Shown: positions 8,973 to 17,923, numbered from the stretch's first letter. The stretch: DNA of 64,000 nucleotides from UBA10349 sp003485905 (GCA_943787185.1 CALSLL010000002.1:974376-1038375), one strand, 5' to 3'. A program made the numbers and translations. Notes: a model not told the origin generated them from the sequence alone.

Positions 8973-9023
8973 GCCAAAACACCAAACCTTTGACAACTCT
9001 GTGATGTGATAGAGGTTTGGCTC
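8971..9023 (+). terminator. Possible transcription-end hairpin with two competing left arms
   Basis: Around the stop of the TlpA-like gene, CCAAACCT (8982-8989) is the exact inverse of AGGTTTGG (9013-9020). GAGCCAAA (8971-8978) is the exact inverse of TTTGGCTC (9016-9023). Both use overlapping right arms, so only one can form at a time. There is no downstream T run, so a classical intrinsic terminator is uncertain. Confidence 0.35.
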
Positions 9024-9322
9024 GGCTGAATAAAGTCTTTACTCAGAGTTTTAGGCTAAGGGGCCTCTCCAGGGTAGGTCGTTAGAACGAGTGTCTGAGT
9101 AAATGTTGGTTAACCGCCGGTTTTGACGTTTCGTAACATATCGTATGTATGTCGATATTTTGTTGGAAATTTATTAGCCGCTGAAAGATAATGCGACGGC
9201 TGACGATTTACCTACAACCTTATATGCAAGGCACTCTTTAAGTTAGTTTGTTTAAAAGGCACGATTTCAAATATGTAGTAAGTGGTTCGGCAATAACTTC
9301 AGAATACTAATTTAGAGAGACT
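9024..9322. other. Intergenic stretch before the lectin-esterase gene
   Basis: The gap between the TlpA-like gene and the next start at 9323 is 350 bases, including the hairpin at its left end. I see no reading frame with a family match, no tRNA and no tandem repeat. An AGAGAG ribosome site stands just before ATG 9323. The length suggests an independent promoter for the downstream gene. Confidence 0.5.
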
Positions 9323-10813
9323 ATGACCGTAAATAGCGCAATGACCACTAAAGTAGAGAAGCTACACGTGGGTCGTTACACATTTGCGGCCATATTGTGC
9401 TTCTTATTTGCATCCCCTTCGATTGCTGATGGCGGCTATTTACGCACGTCAGCCCCATTGGATGAACAACGCGGATATTGCCTCGATGTTGCAGGTTTTG
9501 GTGTTAATGCACGTCCTGATGAGCCTTTGCGTTTACATACCTGTAAATATGGCGAAGATAATGTCGATCAAATGTTTAAGTGGGTGGATGAGGCAAGCGG
9601 TCATGTTTCGATACCTGCATATGATCGCTGTTTGGCAGCCGGTTCAACTCAACCAGGTGCTGATTTATATGTAAAGGAATGTAGTGATTCTGAATTGCAG
9701 GCCTGGACGTTTGTACCAAATGGGAATCTTAGTTTGCGTGCACACCCAGAGCTTTGTGTAACGGTCGGTGAAGAACGCATGGATGCCGGTTCAGATCCTT
9801 TGGTGTTTCCGGGGTATGGGTGGCGAACTTCAACTGTGGATGTATGTCGGGGTCGCGGAGATGAACTTCAAGATCTTCGCTGGGGTAGAGAAGACGAGCA
9901 GCGCCGCGGAGTCGCAAATGCGCTTCGAAATGGCATGCCAGATGATATTGCCAACGGAATTCTTGCCATAAGTAAGGATAATAAAGACGTTCTTGCCAGA
10001 ACCAGAACGTTGTACGAAGGCGTTAGTTATACTACATATCGACCAAGTGAGGTGGAAACTACTGCAGATATTGCCTACGGCGAGAATGAAAGACATCTGC
10101 TAGATGTACATGTTGATACCAGGCGCCGTGGCGATGCGTTACAACCCGTAGTAATGTTTTTTCATGGTGGTGGTTTCGTGCGCGGCAATAAAGATGGCAA
10201 CAGAAATGTCGCAGAATACTACGCCAGTATGGGATTGGTAGGAGTCACTGCGACATATCGGCTGGCTCCAGAGGCAAGTTGGCCAGATGGTGCAAATGAT
10301 GTTGGTGCTGCAATTAGCTGGGTTAGTGAAAATATCGCTGAATATGGTGGTAATCCTGAACAGATATACGTGATTGGCAAATCCGCTGGTGGCGGGCATG
10401 TCGCAACCTATGCGTTGCGTCCGGAAGTGTTAGATAATGAATTTCCGGAAGTTGCGGGAGTAATTCTTGTCAGTGGAAGTTATGCGGCAAATGCAGATCA
10501 TCCCTCTGATTCACAAAAGGCTTATTTTGGTGATGACTTAACTAGCTGGAGCGGCAAAGAAGTATTAGGCAATATAACTCGCACCAGTATTCCGATAATG
10601 CTAACCAGTTCGGAGTTTGACCTGACGGGTTTGGGGTTAAACGCTTTACAATTAGCAAATGAGTTTGCTGCCAAGAATGAGGACGGTACTTTGCCGCGTA
10701 TACGGCAGTTGCCAGGACACAATCATTATTCACCAAACATGTCGATTGGAACATCGGATAGAATGTTAAGTGATGAAATTCTTGATTTTGTATTGAGTGG
10801 TGCAAATCAATAA
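9323..10813 (+). CDS. Exported ricin-type lectin fused to an alpha/beta-hydrolase (esterase/lipase)
   Basis: Secreted two-domain protein of 496 residues. A signal peptide (about 15-37, ending SPSIADG) precedes a beta-trefoil ricin-B lectin domain (about 38-190). Its three sugar-binding-like repeats are marked by YCLDV...DQMFKW, RCLAAG...LQAWTF and LCVTV...LQDLRW. The C-terminal hormone-sensitive-lipase-type hydrolase (about 235-496) has the oxyanion motif FFHGGGFVRG, nucleophile Ser354 in IGKSAGGGH, a likely acid in SSEFDLTG and His in LPGHNHYSP. The lectin probably anchors the esterase on a glycan or polymer. The substrate is unknown. It is the first of a run of exported proteins up to 17.9 kb. 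Confidence 0.85.
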   Translation: MTVNSAMTTKVEKLHVGRYTFAAILCFLFASPSIADGGYLRTSAPLDEQRGYCLDVAGFGVNARPDEPLRLHTCKYGEDNVDQMFKWVDEASGHVSIPAYDRCLAAGSTQPGADLYVKECSDSELQAWTFVPNGNLSLRAHPELCVTVGEERMDAGSDPLVFPGYGWRTSTVDVCRGRGDELQDLRWGREDEQRRGVANALRNGMPDDIANGILAISKDNKDVLARTRTLYEGVSYTTYRPSEVETTADIAYGENERHLLDVHVDTRRRGDALQPVVMFFHGGGFVRGNKDGNRNVAEYYASMGLVGVTATYRLAPEASWPDGANDVGAAISWVSENIAEYGGNPEQIYVIGKSAGGGHVATYALRPEVLDNEFPEVAGVILVSGSYAANADHPSDSQKAYFGDDLTSWSGKEVLGNITRTSIPIMLTSSEFDLTGLGLNALQLANEFAAKNEDGTLPRIRQLPGHNHYSPNMSIGTSDRMLSDEILDFVLSGANQ

Positions 10814-10881
10814 AGCGTTAGTATTATTTACTATAAAAAACCAACAAGACTAATACGGCTAAATGCCTGGAGTACCGATTT

Positions 10882-12624
10882 ATGAAATATCTCGCTAAAG
10901 TTTTTACTTTGATCTGCCTGCCAGTAATAAGTATGACAGCAAGCGGTCAAGCTTCTGTAGATGAACTGGTCGCCCGCGGTCAGGAACTATTTCACTCTGA
11001 TATTGGCTGTAAGGTTTGTCATGCCGATACCGGTGAAGGTTTGGTAGGTCCTTCTATCTTGTATGGGCCGACGCCAGTAGATATTTTTGATCAGTTGGAG
11101 AGCAACCCGGTAATGGGTGTGATCGTCGAAAAAATGGATCCCTCGGATGAGGATCTTGCTGCAATCTCTATGTATATACGGACACTGGCTAACCTACCCG
11201 TAGAAGAGGGGATGGCGGAGCAGTGGCTGGCTGGGCTTGCTGCGGTTAAGGATAATCAGGCTGAGCGTATTGAATTCGCCAAGACGCCTAGAGATCTTCA
11301 GATTGAGGGTATCGAGCGGTTTACATCGGTACAGGAAACATGGACGCGCCGCTCTATAGAAGGCAGTGTGTGGAGTGAGTACCCATCGCGGATTGTTGCG
11401 ACCTGGGACGCCGGTGAACCAAAATTTACACCTGAGCCAGGAAAAACATACTGGTATGAAAATGTCGGTACAACCAGTTCTCCTTCGGTATTGTATGAAG
11501 GCTATCAGCCGCCATCAAGTAATGCATTGGTTGTTGGTGATGCTGAAACGATGGAAATTATAGCGAGTTATCAGATTCCGGATAATCTGCGTTCGGTGGT
11601 TCATACTTCCGCGATGTCACCTGATGGCAAGTATGCTTACATGGTTGGGCCACGAGAACCTGGTCCTGATGGAGAACCTGATCCATCAGGTTCAACCACA
11701 ATGATAGTTCTTGATGCCCTTACTTTGCAGCATGTTGCGCAGGTGACCATCGGTGCTCGGTTACATCACGGGCAGGTTTTCGGCGATAAGGTTCTATTCG
11801 ATAACTTCACTCGAGACGCTGATGGCTTAGGCATGTTTCTTTATGACCCAGACACTAATGAAGTAATGGGTGGTATTAAAGATATTGATATGGGTGGTTT
11901 TGTTTATACAGTTTGGACAGATATAGATTACGAATATATCTATGCGCTTATGGAGCCAGCCGGTTATGCACCGGGTCGTGGCACGGGAATGCGTGGTGCT
12001 ACGATGATGTATCAAGGTAACTTAATGGCAATGCGTCCGTTTTGGATTGCTAAAATCGATCCAAAATCTTGGGAAGTCGTTGACGAGTTCCCGATTCCAG
12101 GCTATCGACCAAACTGGATAACAGTCGATTCTGCGAAAGAGTATTTATACGTTATTACTACCACCTCTCAGGTTTCAAAGGTCGATATTAATACTGGTGA
12201 AGTTTTGTGGACAAATGGTACAGGGATTGGTCCTTACGGCGGATCCTTGAATGCCGACGAGTCCGAGTATTGGGTCGCAGATAAGGGTGAAGCAGCGCAT
12301 CATCTAGGCCGTACTATTACCGTGATTGACACCGAAAGTGGTCATGCTACGGATACTCTGTTTGGTGCCTATAAGGTCGACCATGTGTTGCTTTCTCCAA
12401 ATGGTAAAGAAATGTGGGCCACTAGTAACGGAGAAGGGCGCATATATGTCTATGATGTCGAAACCAAAGAGATTATTAAGAAAATCGATATGCCAGGCAA
12501 TGGTGACGCCCATGGTTTGATCTGGGTGCATTACGACGAAAATGGACAACCAATAACTGTACGTGACCAGGGTAATTTCCATGGCGGAATTAATCCGGCG
12601 CTAGGCAAGGTTCTGGACTACTAG
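10882..12624 (+). CDS. Exported cytochrome c fused to a YVTN/WD-like beta-propeller
   Basis: Periplasmic protein of 580 residues. A signal peptide (about 1-24) leads to a class I cytochrome c domain with haem motif CKVCH (43-47) and a candidate axial Met in the NPVMGVIVEKMDPSDEDL stretch. The rest (about 150-580) is a beta-propeller with repeated strands such as SPDGKYAYMVG, DVETKEIIKKID and DTESGHATDTLFG, of the YVTN/nitrite-reductase-like type. This architecture suggests electron transfer from a propeller-bound substrate, but no d1-haem ligand set can be claimed. CTGGAGTACC lies before ATG 10882. It follows the lectin-esterase by 68 bases, and a terminator lies just after it. Confidence 0.8.
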   Translation: MKYLAKVFTLICLPVISMTASGQASVDELVARGQELFHSDIGCKVCHADTGEGLVGPSILYGPTPVDIFDQLESNPVMGVIVEKMDPSDEDLAAISMYIRTLANLPVEEGMAEQWLAGLAAVKDNQAERIEFAKTPRDLQIEGIERFTSVQETWTRRSIEGSVWSEYPSRIVATWDAGEPKFTPEPGKTYWYENVGTTSSPSVLYEGYQPPSSNALVVGDAETMEIIASYQIPDNLRSVVHTSAMSPDGKYAYMVGPREPGPDGEPDPSGSTTMIVLDALTLQHVAQVTIGARLHHGQVFGDKVLFDNFTRDADGLGMFLYDPDTNEVMGGIKDIDMGGFVYTVWTDIDYEYIYALMEPAGYAPGRGTGMRGATMMYQGNLMAMRPFWIAKIDPKSWEVVDEFPIPGYRPNWITVDSAKEYLYVITTTSQVSKVDINTGEVLWTNGTGIGPYGGSLNADESEYWVADKGEAAHHLGRTITVIDTESGHATDTLFGAYKVDHVLLSPNGKEMWATSNGEGRIYVYDVETKEIIKKIDMPGNGDAHGLIWVHYDENGQPITVRDQGNFHGGINPALGKVLDY

Positions 12625-12630
12625 GTTTTG

Positions 12631-12666
12631 TACTGCTCGCTACTAGAGAGTAGTGGGCAGTATTTT
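12631..12666 (+). terminator. Intrinsic terminator after the cytochrome-propeller gene
   Basis: TACTGCTCGCTACT (12631-12644) pairs with AGTAGTGGGCAGTA (12649-12662) through 14 pairs, two of them G-U, around an AGAG loop. A TTTT run follows. It separates the cytochrome gene from the reductase at 12725. Confidence 0.75.
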
Positions 12667-12724
12667 AGTAACTTTAAGACTAAATACGATCCAGAATTAA
12701 TAACTAAAGAGAGCTGGAGAAAAG

Positions 12725-13489
12725 GTGAATAATATATTTAGGTTGGGTAAGAATAAGTTGGTTAGTCAAGGCGCTCACAAAACGTGCACAGCTCTTGCGG
12801 CCATGCTAATTCTGGTCGCTGGCCTCGTAGCACCGGTCGCGACGTTTGCCGATACTATTGCAATGATTGGTACTGGTTCAGTCGGTAGTGCTCTAGGGCC
12901 ACGATTTGCAAGCCTTGGACATCAGATTATTTACGGTTCACGCAGCCCAGAGACCGAGGAAGTAATCGCTTTGGTCAAAGCGACTGGTAACGATGCATCT
13001 GCAACTACTCCTGCCGCAGCCGCTCGTGAGGCAGATATTATAGTACTTGCAGTACCCTGGGCGGTTGCAGAAGAGGTTGCGATAGGACTAGGAGATCTGT
13101 CCGGTAAAATCATTATCGATCCGATTAATCCACGGGTTTTTGATGACGAAGGTTGGGCAGACTATCCTAGCTATACCTCGAATGCCGAGCGGATCCAAAT
13201 TCTCGCTCCACAAGCAAAAGTGGTAAAAGCGTTTAGTACTATTAGTGTCGATACAATGATTGATCCGACGCTAGTTGATCACCCTCTAACAATTCCGCTG
13301 GTCGGGAATGATGCCGACGCAAAAAAAGTAGTTGCCGAGATATGTGAAGCGCTAGGTTTTGAAACTATGGATTTTGGACCAGTGCGTTACGCCCATGTCC
13401 TGGAAGGTTTGTATTTATTACGCGGTAATGCCAGGCTTTATGATAACTATTTTGAGTGGAACTATCCTGCGAGCAAGCGGGCCAGATAG
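12725..13489 (+). CDS. NAD(P)-binding reductase of the F420-dependent NADP oxidoreductase family, with a signal peptide
   Basis: The 254-residue protein has a clear N-terminal export signal: a basic start, then a hydrophobic stretch from about 22 to 42 ending VATFA. A Rossmann domain begins immediately with DTIAMIGTGSVGSALG (GTGSVG at 49-54), followed by IIYGSRSPE, ADIIVLAVPW and KIIIDPINPR. These are hallmarks of the NADPH-dependent F420 reductase / NADP oxidoreductase family. GTG is the start, with GGAGAAAAG just upstream. No twin-arginine motif is present, so export would be by Sec, before folding. Family members are usually cytoplasmic, so an exported copy is odd. The substrate is unknown. 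Confidence 0.78.
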   Translation: MNNIFRLGKNKLVSQGAHKTCTALAAMLILVAGLVAPVATFADTIAMIGTGSVGSALGPRFASLGHQIIYGSRSPETEEVIALVKATGNDASATTPAAAAREADIIVLAVPWAVAEEVAIGLGDLSGKIIIDPINPRVFDDEGWADYPSYTSNAERIQILAPQAKVVKAFSTISVDTMIDPTLVDHPLTIPLVGNDADAKKVVAEICEALGFETMDFGPVRYAHVLEGLYLLRGNARLYDNYFEWNYPASKRAR

Positions 13490-13703
13490 CCTAGATCTGG
13501 GACTGAAGTGCTAACGTAGTCCTTACAAACCTTTAGCATTCGTACGAAACCAATACTCTGGGGCGAGTAATAGCTTGATCGCTACTACTTGCTGAGGAAA
13601 TAAATGCATCTTGATATCAAGCCTAAGCAGTAGCTAACTATTGATGAGAGAGCGTAAACACATTCATAAACTTATAAAGATATAGAACAGAGGAACATGC
13701 AAA

Positions 13704-14669
13704 ATGAGTACATTTAAAGTCGTCCTGACAGACAATATTTTCCCGGATTTAATTATTGAGCGGGAGATGCTTGCGAAAGTTGATGCTGAATTAGTCGAAG
13801 TTACTGACCCTTCAAAATTGGCCGAAGAAGTAAAGGACGCGGATGCGGTAATAAACACTTACGCTGAGCTTACTGCCGATATCATCGGTGGTATGGAGAA
13901 GTGTCGCTTGATTATTCGGAATGGTATCGGAGTGAATACCATTGACGTTGATGCCTGTAACGAGAATGGAATTATGGTGGGTAATATTCCGACCTACTGC
14001 ATCGAGGAGGTAGCAACTCACGCTATTTCATTGATGCTTACTCTTAACCGTAGGATATTTTTGTATAACAATAGTGTCAGATCTGGCGTGTGGGATGTTA
14101 AGAAAGGATCCCCGATTCAATCAGTCGTGGGTGCAACACTGGGCTTGGTAGGTTTCGGAAGGATTCCTCGCTTGATTAACGAGCGAGCGCTTGCTCTTGG
14201 AATGAAAGTTCTAGCTTACGATCCATTTGTAAGTGCAGAAGACGCCACAGCCGTCGGAGCGCAAAAGGCAGAAATTGATGAAGTGATTAGCGAAAGTGAC
14301 TTTATCTCTATTCATTGCCCACTTACCCCAGATACACGTGGAATGTTTAACTATGAAGCCTTCACCGCGATGAAGGACTCAGCGTACCTTATCAACACGG
14401 CTCGTGGACCGGTAATAAACGAACCAGACCTTGTTAGAGCACTTGAAGAGAATTTGATCGGTGGTGCGGGTTTAGACGTGCTTATGGAAGATCGTGGTCA
14501 AACAGATCATCCATTGTATGCGTTTGATAACGTAATCATTACGCCGCATGCTGCCTGGTACTCAGAACAATCTATTCTTCGTCGTAGAACTCAGACGGTA
14601 GATAGTGTTATGGAAGTGTTGCAAGATCGTGAGCCACATTCATTCTTGAATAAGGGCAAGATGAAGTAA
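13704..14669 (+). CDS. D-2-hydroxyacid dehydrogenase, C-terminal-binding-protein type
   Basis: Cytoplasmic NAD-dependent 2-hydroxyacid dehydrogenase of 321 residues. The catalytic-domain start (KVVLTDNIFPD, DADAVINTYAELT, RNGIGVNTIDVDAC) and the nucleotide domain (ATLGLVGFGRIPRLINERA) are typical, as are the Arg in LINTARGPVINE and the His in ITPHAAWYSEQS. The dinucleotide loop reads GFGRIP, with Pro where the usual GxGxxG has its third Gly. AGAGGAACATGCAAA precedes the ATG. It follows the exported reductase by 214 bases with no visible gene between them. Which hydroxyacid it uses cannot be told from the sequence. Confidence 0.82.
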   Translation: MSTFKVVLTDNIFPDLIIEREMLAKVDAELVEVTDPSKLAEEVKDADAVINTYAELTADIIGGMEKCRLIIRNGIGVNTIDVDACNENGIMVGNIPTYCIEEVATHAISLMLTLNRRIFLYNNSVRSGVWDVKKGSPIQSVVGATLGLVGFGRIPRLINERALALGMKVLAYDPFVSAEDATAVGAQKAEIDEVISESDFISIHCPLTPDTRGMFNYEAFTAMKDSAYLINTARGPVINEPDLVRALEENLIGGAGLDVLMEDRGQTDHPLYAFDNVIITPHAAWYSEQSILRRRTQTVDSVMEVLQDREPHSFLNKGKMK

Positions 14670-14696
14670 GACCACTTTATTTATAATTAAAGATGA

Positions 14697-14737
14697 GAGT
14701 CAGAATAATCGCCAAAAAATACAGATTATTCTGACTC
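14697..14737. terminator. Perfect 14-bp inverted repeat between converging genes
   Basis: GAGTCAGAATAATC (14697-14710) is the exact inverse of GATTATTCTGACTC (14724-14737), with a 13-base A-rich loop. It lies between the dehydrogenase stop and the stop of the oppositely directed membrane protein, so it can serve both strands. T runs beside it are weak. Confidence 0.65.
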
Positions 14738-14745
14738 GAATATCG

Positions 14746-15129
14746 TTACCTGCTTTGATTAGCGCCTAGTATTCCGATCGTTGAGAATAGAACCGCTAGA
14801 AGCCATGTGATTGGCCCAAAAGCACCCGGTATAAGGGCTACATACCCAGGGATGATGAGATATATAATATAGCCGATGTCGCCAACACTGACGACAATGA
14901 GGTTGAGCCAATATCCTAAGCGGCTATTTTTCCAGTTTAGAAATATTCCAACGACAATTCCAAAGATAGCAAAGAACAAGAGGTTCCAAGCATCTTGAAA
15001 TATTCGACCCTGTATCAATCCCGGGTCTAAAGTTTCCCCTAATGTATACACAGCTTTAGCCGCGACTATGTGTAAAATGCCCCATATAACATAGGTAATC
15101 GCTCCCAGCTTGGCAAAAATATTACTCAT
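14746..15129 (-). CDS. Small four-helix integral membrane protein of unknown function
   Basis: The 127-residue protein consists almost entirely of four hydrophobic helices: about 7-25, 45-65 (NLLFFAIFGIVVGIFLNW), 72-95 and 98-120. They are separated by short polar loops, and the tail is NQSR. ATG 15129 is preceded on its strand by a GGAGAG-like site. I do not recognise a named family. It is the only minus-strand gene among the exported proteins of 8.3-17.9 kb, and nothing in it points to a specific role. Confidence 0.7.
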   Translation of the reverse strand: MSNIFAKLGAITYVIWGILHIVAAKAVYTLGETLDPGLIQGRIFQDAWNLLFFAIFGIVVGIFLNWKNSRLGYWLNLIVVSVGDIGYIIYLIIPGYVALIPGAFGPITWLLAVLFSTIGILGANQSR

Positions 15130-15447
15130 ATTTTTCTCTCCTGTACGGTTTAAAACTTACTGTTAAAGAAATAGACGGTTGGTAGTTTACACCTTACTCT
15201 GCCTGTTCTCGGTGTGTGCTTAAGATATAAGCAGTAATATCTAAGCCGATGGATCAGAAGCAGACAAAAGCATTGGCAAAACGAACTGTAGAAGACTTTT
15301 TGACCCTAAAACTATAATTGATGTTCAGGCCTTAAAAAGACCTGGCCTCACCAAAATATTTTAGGTGTAATTTCAGTAGGTAGAGTAGTTGCTAGTGCTT
15401 AGATTTGTCCCTAGAATAAGCTCTCAATTATTTTTGGGGGTAAGAAC
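15130..15447. other. Intergenic stretch between divergent genes
   Basis: 318 bases between the divergent starts of the membrane protein and the NHL-repeat protein. It contains no convincing frame. A weak GGCC...GGCC inverted repeat around an A-rich loop lies near 15330-15350. A GGGGG ribosome site is present just before ATG 15448. Promoters for both genes are expected here, but I cannot assign boxes with confidence. Confidence 0.5.
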
Positions 15448-16722
15448 ATGAAAAACAGTCGTGGTACAGCTTCGAGTAAGTTTCTCAGGAGTATTGGTAT
15501 AGGTTTATTGGTCGTACCAGTCATGGGTGTGGTGGCGCAGACTTCTGTACCTGAAGGGATTTCGGCAGTTCCAGGGCAAAGGGGCGGCCAAGATGCTTTT
15601 GGCCCGTATGACGTTGTAGAAGGTTGGCCTAGAGGTGTTTTGGGATTACCCGAACATGAAGCGTGGACTACCGGCTCTGGACAAAGCATCTTTGCTGAAA
15701 GTCCGGATAGAATTTTTCTACTGCATCGTGGCGAGCTTCCAAACATCGAAACGCCAGAACAGCAAGTATACGAAGAGGCTGGACCAAGCCTTGCTTTCCC
15801 AGTACGGCAACTACCGTGGCGGAATGCATCGGTGGGAATACGATCCAGCTTACCCGGCGCAATCGATGGTGATGATACTGACCGAGGAACCTCTGGTGTA
15901 GATCACCGTTGGGAACACATTCTGGTTGTTGTTAACCGTGAAGGTGAAGTGATCGAAGAGTGGACGCAATGGGATCACTTGTTTCGTCGGCCACATTACG
16001 TCACGATTAATCCGTACGATCCGGAAAAACACGTCTGGATTGTTGATGACTTTCGACACGCGATATTCAAATTTACCAATGATGGTTCAGAACTAGTTCA
16101 AACCATTGGTATTCCGAACGAGCCTGGAAATGACGAGACTCATTTTAATCGGCCGACATTTTTGGCGTTCCTACCGGACGCTATGTTTGTCGCTGATGGC
16201 TACGCGAATACGCGTGTAGTTAAGTACGATAACGAAGGAAATTACGTCAGCACTTGGGGTGAAAAAGGTACTCCACCTAACGAAATACGGCCTAATTACA
16301 TGAATAATGTTCATGGTATTGCGGTGAATGCCGAAACTCGAATGGTGTACGTTAATGACCGTGCAAACAATCGAGTACAAGTGTTTGATGAAAATGGTGT
16401 ATATCAAGATGAGTGGAGCTTCGGCCCCGAGCCAACCGATATTCACTTAATTTATATCGGAGCCGATAACGTCTTGTGGGCAGCCGATAGAGCCACTACA
16501 AAAATATTGGGTTATACCCTGGATGGTACATTGATATACAGCTGGGGTGTGTTTGGTGACTTTGCCGGGGCACAGTGGGGTGTGCACGGTTTAAGCGTCG
16601 ATCAGGAAGGGAATTTCTATATTGCTGAAGTGGGGAACGGGCGAACTCAGAAGTACACGCCCCGGGCAGGTGCAAGACCAGAAACAATGTTAGGTAAGCC
16701 CGTCTATTCCGCTTGGGAGTAG
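15448..16722 (+). CDS. Exported NHL-repeat six-bladed beta-propeller
   Basis: Secreted protein of 424 residues. A signal peptide (about 10-31, ending GVVAQ) precedes a propeller whose blades carry NHL signatures: RPHYVTINPYDPEKHVWIVD, RPTFLAFLPDAMFVADGYAN, NVHGIAVNAETRMVYVNDRA and GVHGLSVDQEGNFYIAEVGN. It resembles exported peptidylglycine-amidating-lyase-like propellers. Such proteins bind ligands or partners, and catalysis cannot be inferred. GGGGG lies 5-10 bases before the ATG. The exported alpha/beta hydrolase follows after 43 bases, so the two form a likely operon. Confidence 0.82.
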   Translation: MKNSRGTASSKFLRSIGIGLLVVPVMGVVAQTSVPEGISAVPGQRGGQDAFGPYDVVEGWPRGVLGLPEHEAWTTGSGQSIFAESPDRIFLLHRGELPNIETPEQQVYEEAGPSLAFPVRQLPWRNASVGIRSSLPGAIDGDDTDRGTSGVDHRWEHILVVVNREGEVIEEWTQWDHLFRRPHYVTINPYDPEKHVWIVDDFRHAIFKFTNDGSELVQTIGIPNEPGNDETHFNRPTFLAFLPDAMFVADGYANTRVVKYDNEGNYVSTWGEKGTPPNEIRPNYMNNVHGIAVNAETRMVYVNDRANNRVQVFDENGVYQDEWSFGPEPTDIHLIYIGADNVLWAADRATTKILGYTLDGTLIYSWGVFGDFAGAQWGVHGLSVDQEGNFYIAEVGNGRTQKYTPRAGARPETMLGKPVYSAWE

Positions 16723-16765
16723 TCGTTATTACGTTGTTAATTAAAGAATTTAATTGGAGTTACTA

Positions 16766-17902
16766 ATGAATTTAAGAAATTTAGTCTATTTTATTTTGTT
16801 TTTCGCAGGCCCGGCCATTGCGCAGCAGCCGCCGGAATCTATACCGATGATGTCATCTGACGCTATTGCTAGTCACGGCGCGTTCTATGTGGGCGGCGAA
16901 TACGTTGGCGAGCCGGGTGAAGAAACTATGGGTGGCTCTATGTACGTTGAGGTGATGGTGCCTAAAGAGATTAAGCACCCGAATCCCATCGTATTTCTTC
17001 ACGGCGCGGGGCAAACAGGTTATGACTGGTTGTGGACACCTGATGGTCGACCTGGGTGGGCCTATGATTTTCTAGAGCAGGGTTATGTGGTTTACCTGCA
17101 GGATTATCCTGCACGTGGACGTTCACCGTATGTGCCAGCGGTAAATGGAAAACTAAATATGCGCACTGGACGCACTTTAGAGAAAATATGGACCGCGCCA
17201 ACCGTTGAAGACTTCCCGCAGGCAGCGAAATTCACTCAGTGGCCAGGTACTGGAAAAATGGGTGACCCGATAATGGATAACTTTACCCGAACACAGATGC
17301 AGTACATGGGAGCAGGGCAGGATACGCTGGTTATCGACGCCAATGTACAGCTGTTAGATCTTATCGGCACGCCGGTCATTATGCTTACGCATTCGCAAGG
17401 CGGTTGGTTCGGCTGGAATATTGCTGACGAGAGACCAGATTCGATCGTTGCAATTGTTACTGTGGAGCCAGCAGCGCCCCCTATTCGTGGAGTTAACTTT
17501 GCTACGGTGAGCTATCGTGAATCCGGCGGCGGTATGCAGTGGGGCGTAACTAATACACCTATTACCTATGATCCCCCAATCAGTGAGTCTTCAGAGCTTA
17601 ATGTTGTTCTAGATGAGGACTTGGGTGGAGAAGATATTGTAGGGTGCTATCGACAAGAAGAGCCTGCTCGACAGTTGGTCAATCTGACTGAAATTCCGGT
17701 CTTGTTTCTTAACGGTGAAGGAAGTTATCACCGAATCGTTGATCATTGCCTTGCTCATTGGTTAAACCAAGCAGGTGTAGAAACCGAGTATGTTCGGCTT
17801 GAAGAAGTCGGTCTACCAGGAAATGGTCATGAAATGATGCTTGAGTTAAACAGCAAAGGCATTTCTGATTATATCGGTGGCTGGTTAGAAGAGACGCTTT
17901 AG
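16766..17902 (+). CDS. Exported alpha/beta-hydrolase (esterase-like)
   Basis: Exported hydrolase of 378 residues. I use the ATG at 16766, which is preceded by TTGGAG; the in-frame TTG at 16754 overlaps that ribosome site. The signal peptide is MNLRNLVYFILFFAGPAIAQ. The fold shows the strand-turn PIVFLHGAGQTGYDW, nucleophile Ser210 in MLTHSQGGWFGW, and a late His in PGNGHEMML. A second acidic residue is not assigned. It sits in the same unit as the NHL propeller, before a strong terminator. Together with the lectin-esterase upstream, it gives this region two secreted esterase-type enzymes. Confidence 0.83.
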   Translation: MNLRNLVYFILFFAGPAIAQQPPESIPMMSSDAIASHGAFYVGGEYVGEPGEETMGGSMYVEVMVPKEIKHPNPIVFLHGAGQTGYDWLWTPDGRPGWAYDFLEQGYVVYLQDYPARGRSPYVPAVNGKLNMRTGRTLEKIWTAPTVEDFPQAAKFTQWPGTGKMGDPIMDNFTRTQMQYMGAGQDTLVIDANVQLLDLIGTPVIMLTHSQGGWFGWNIADERPDSIVAIVTVEPAAPPIRGVNFATVSYRESGGGMQWGVTNTPITYDPPISESSELNVVLDEDLGGEDIVGCYRQEEPARQLVNLTEIPVLFLNGEGSYHRIVDHCLAHWLNQAGVETEYVRLEEVGLPGNGHEMMLELNSKGISDYIGGWLEETL

Positions 17903-17923
17903 ATAAAGCAGTTCCTGTACATT

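Noticed and set aside
8960..9040. Readthrough of the TGA ending the TlpA-like gene as selenocysteine
   Set aside because: The thioredoxin domain is already complete and the sequence after the TGA matches no known extension.
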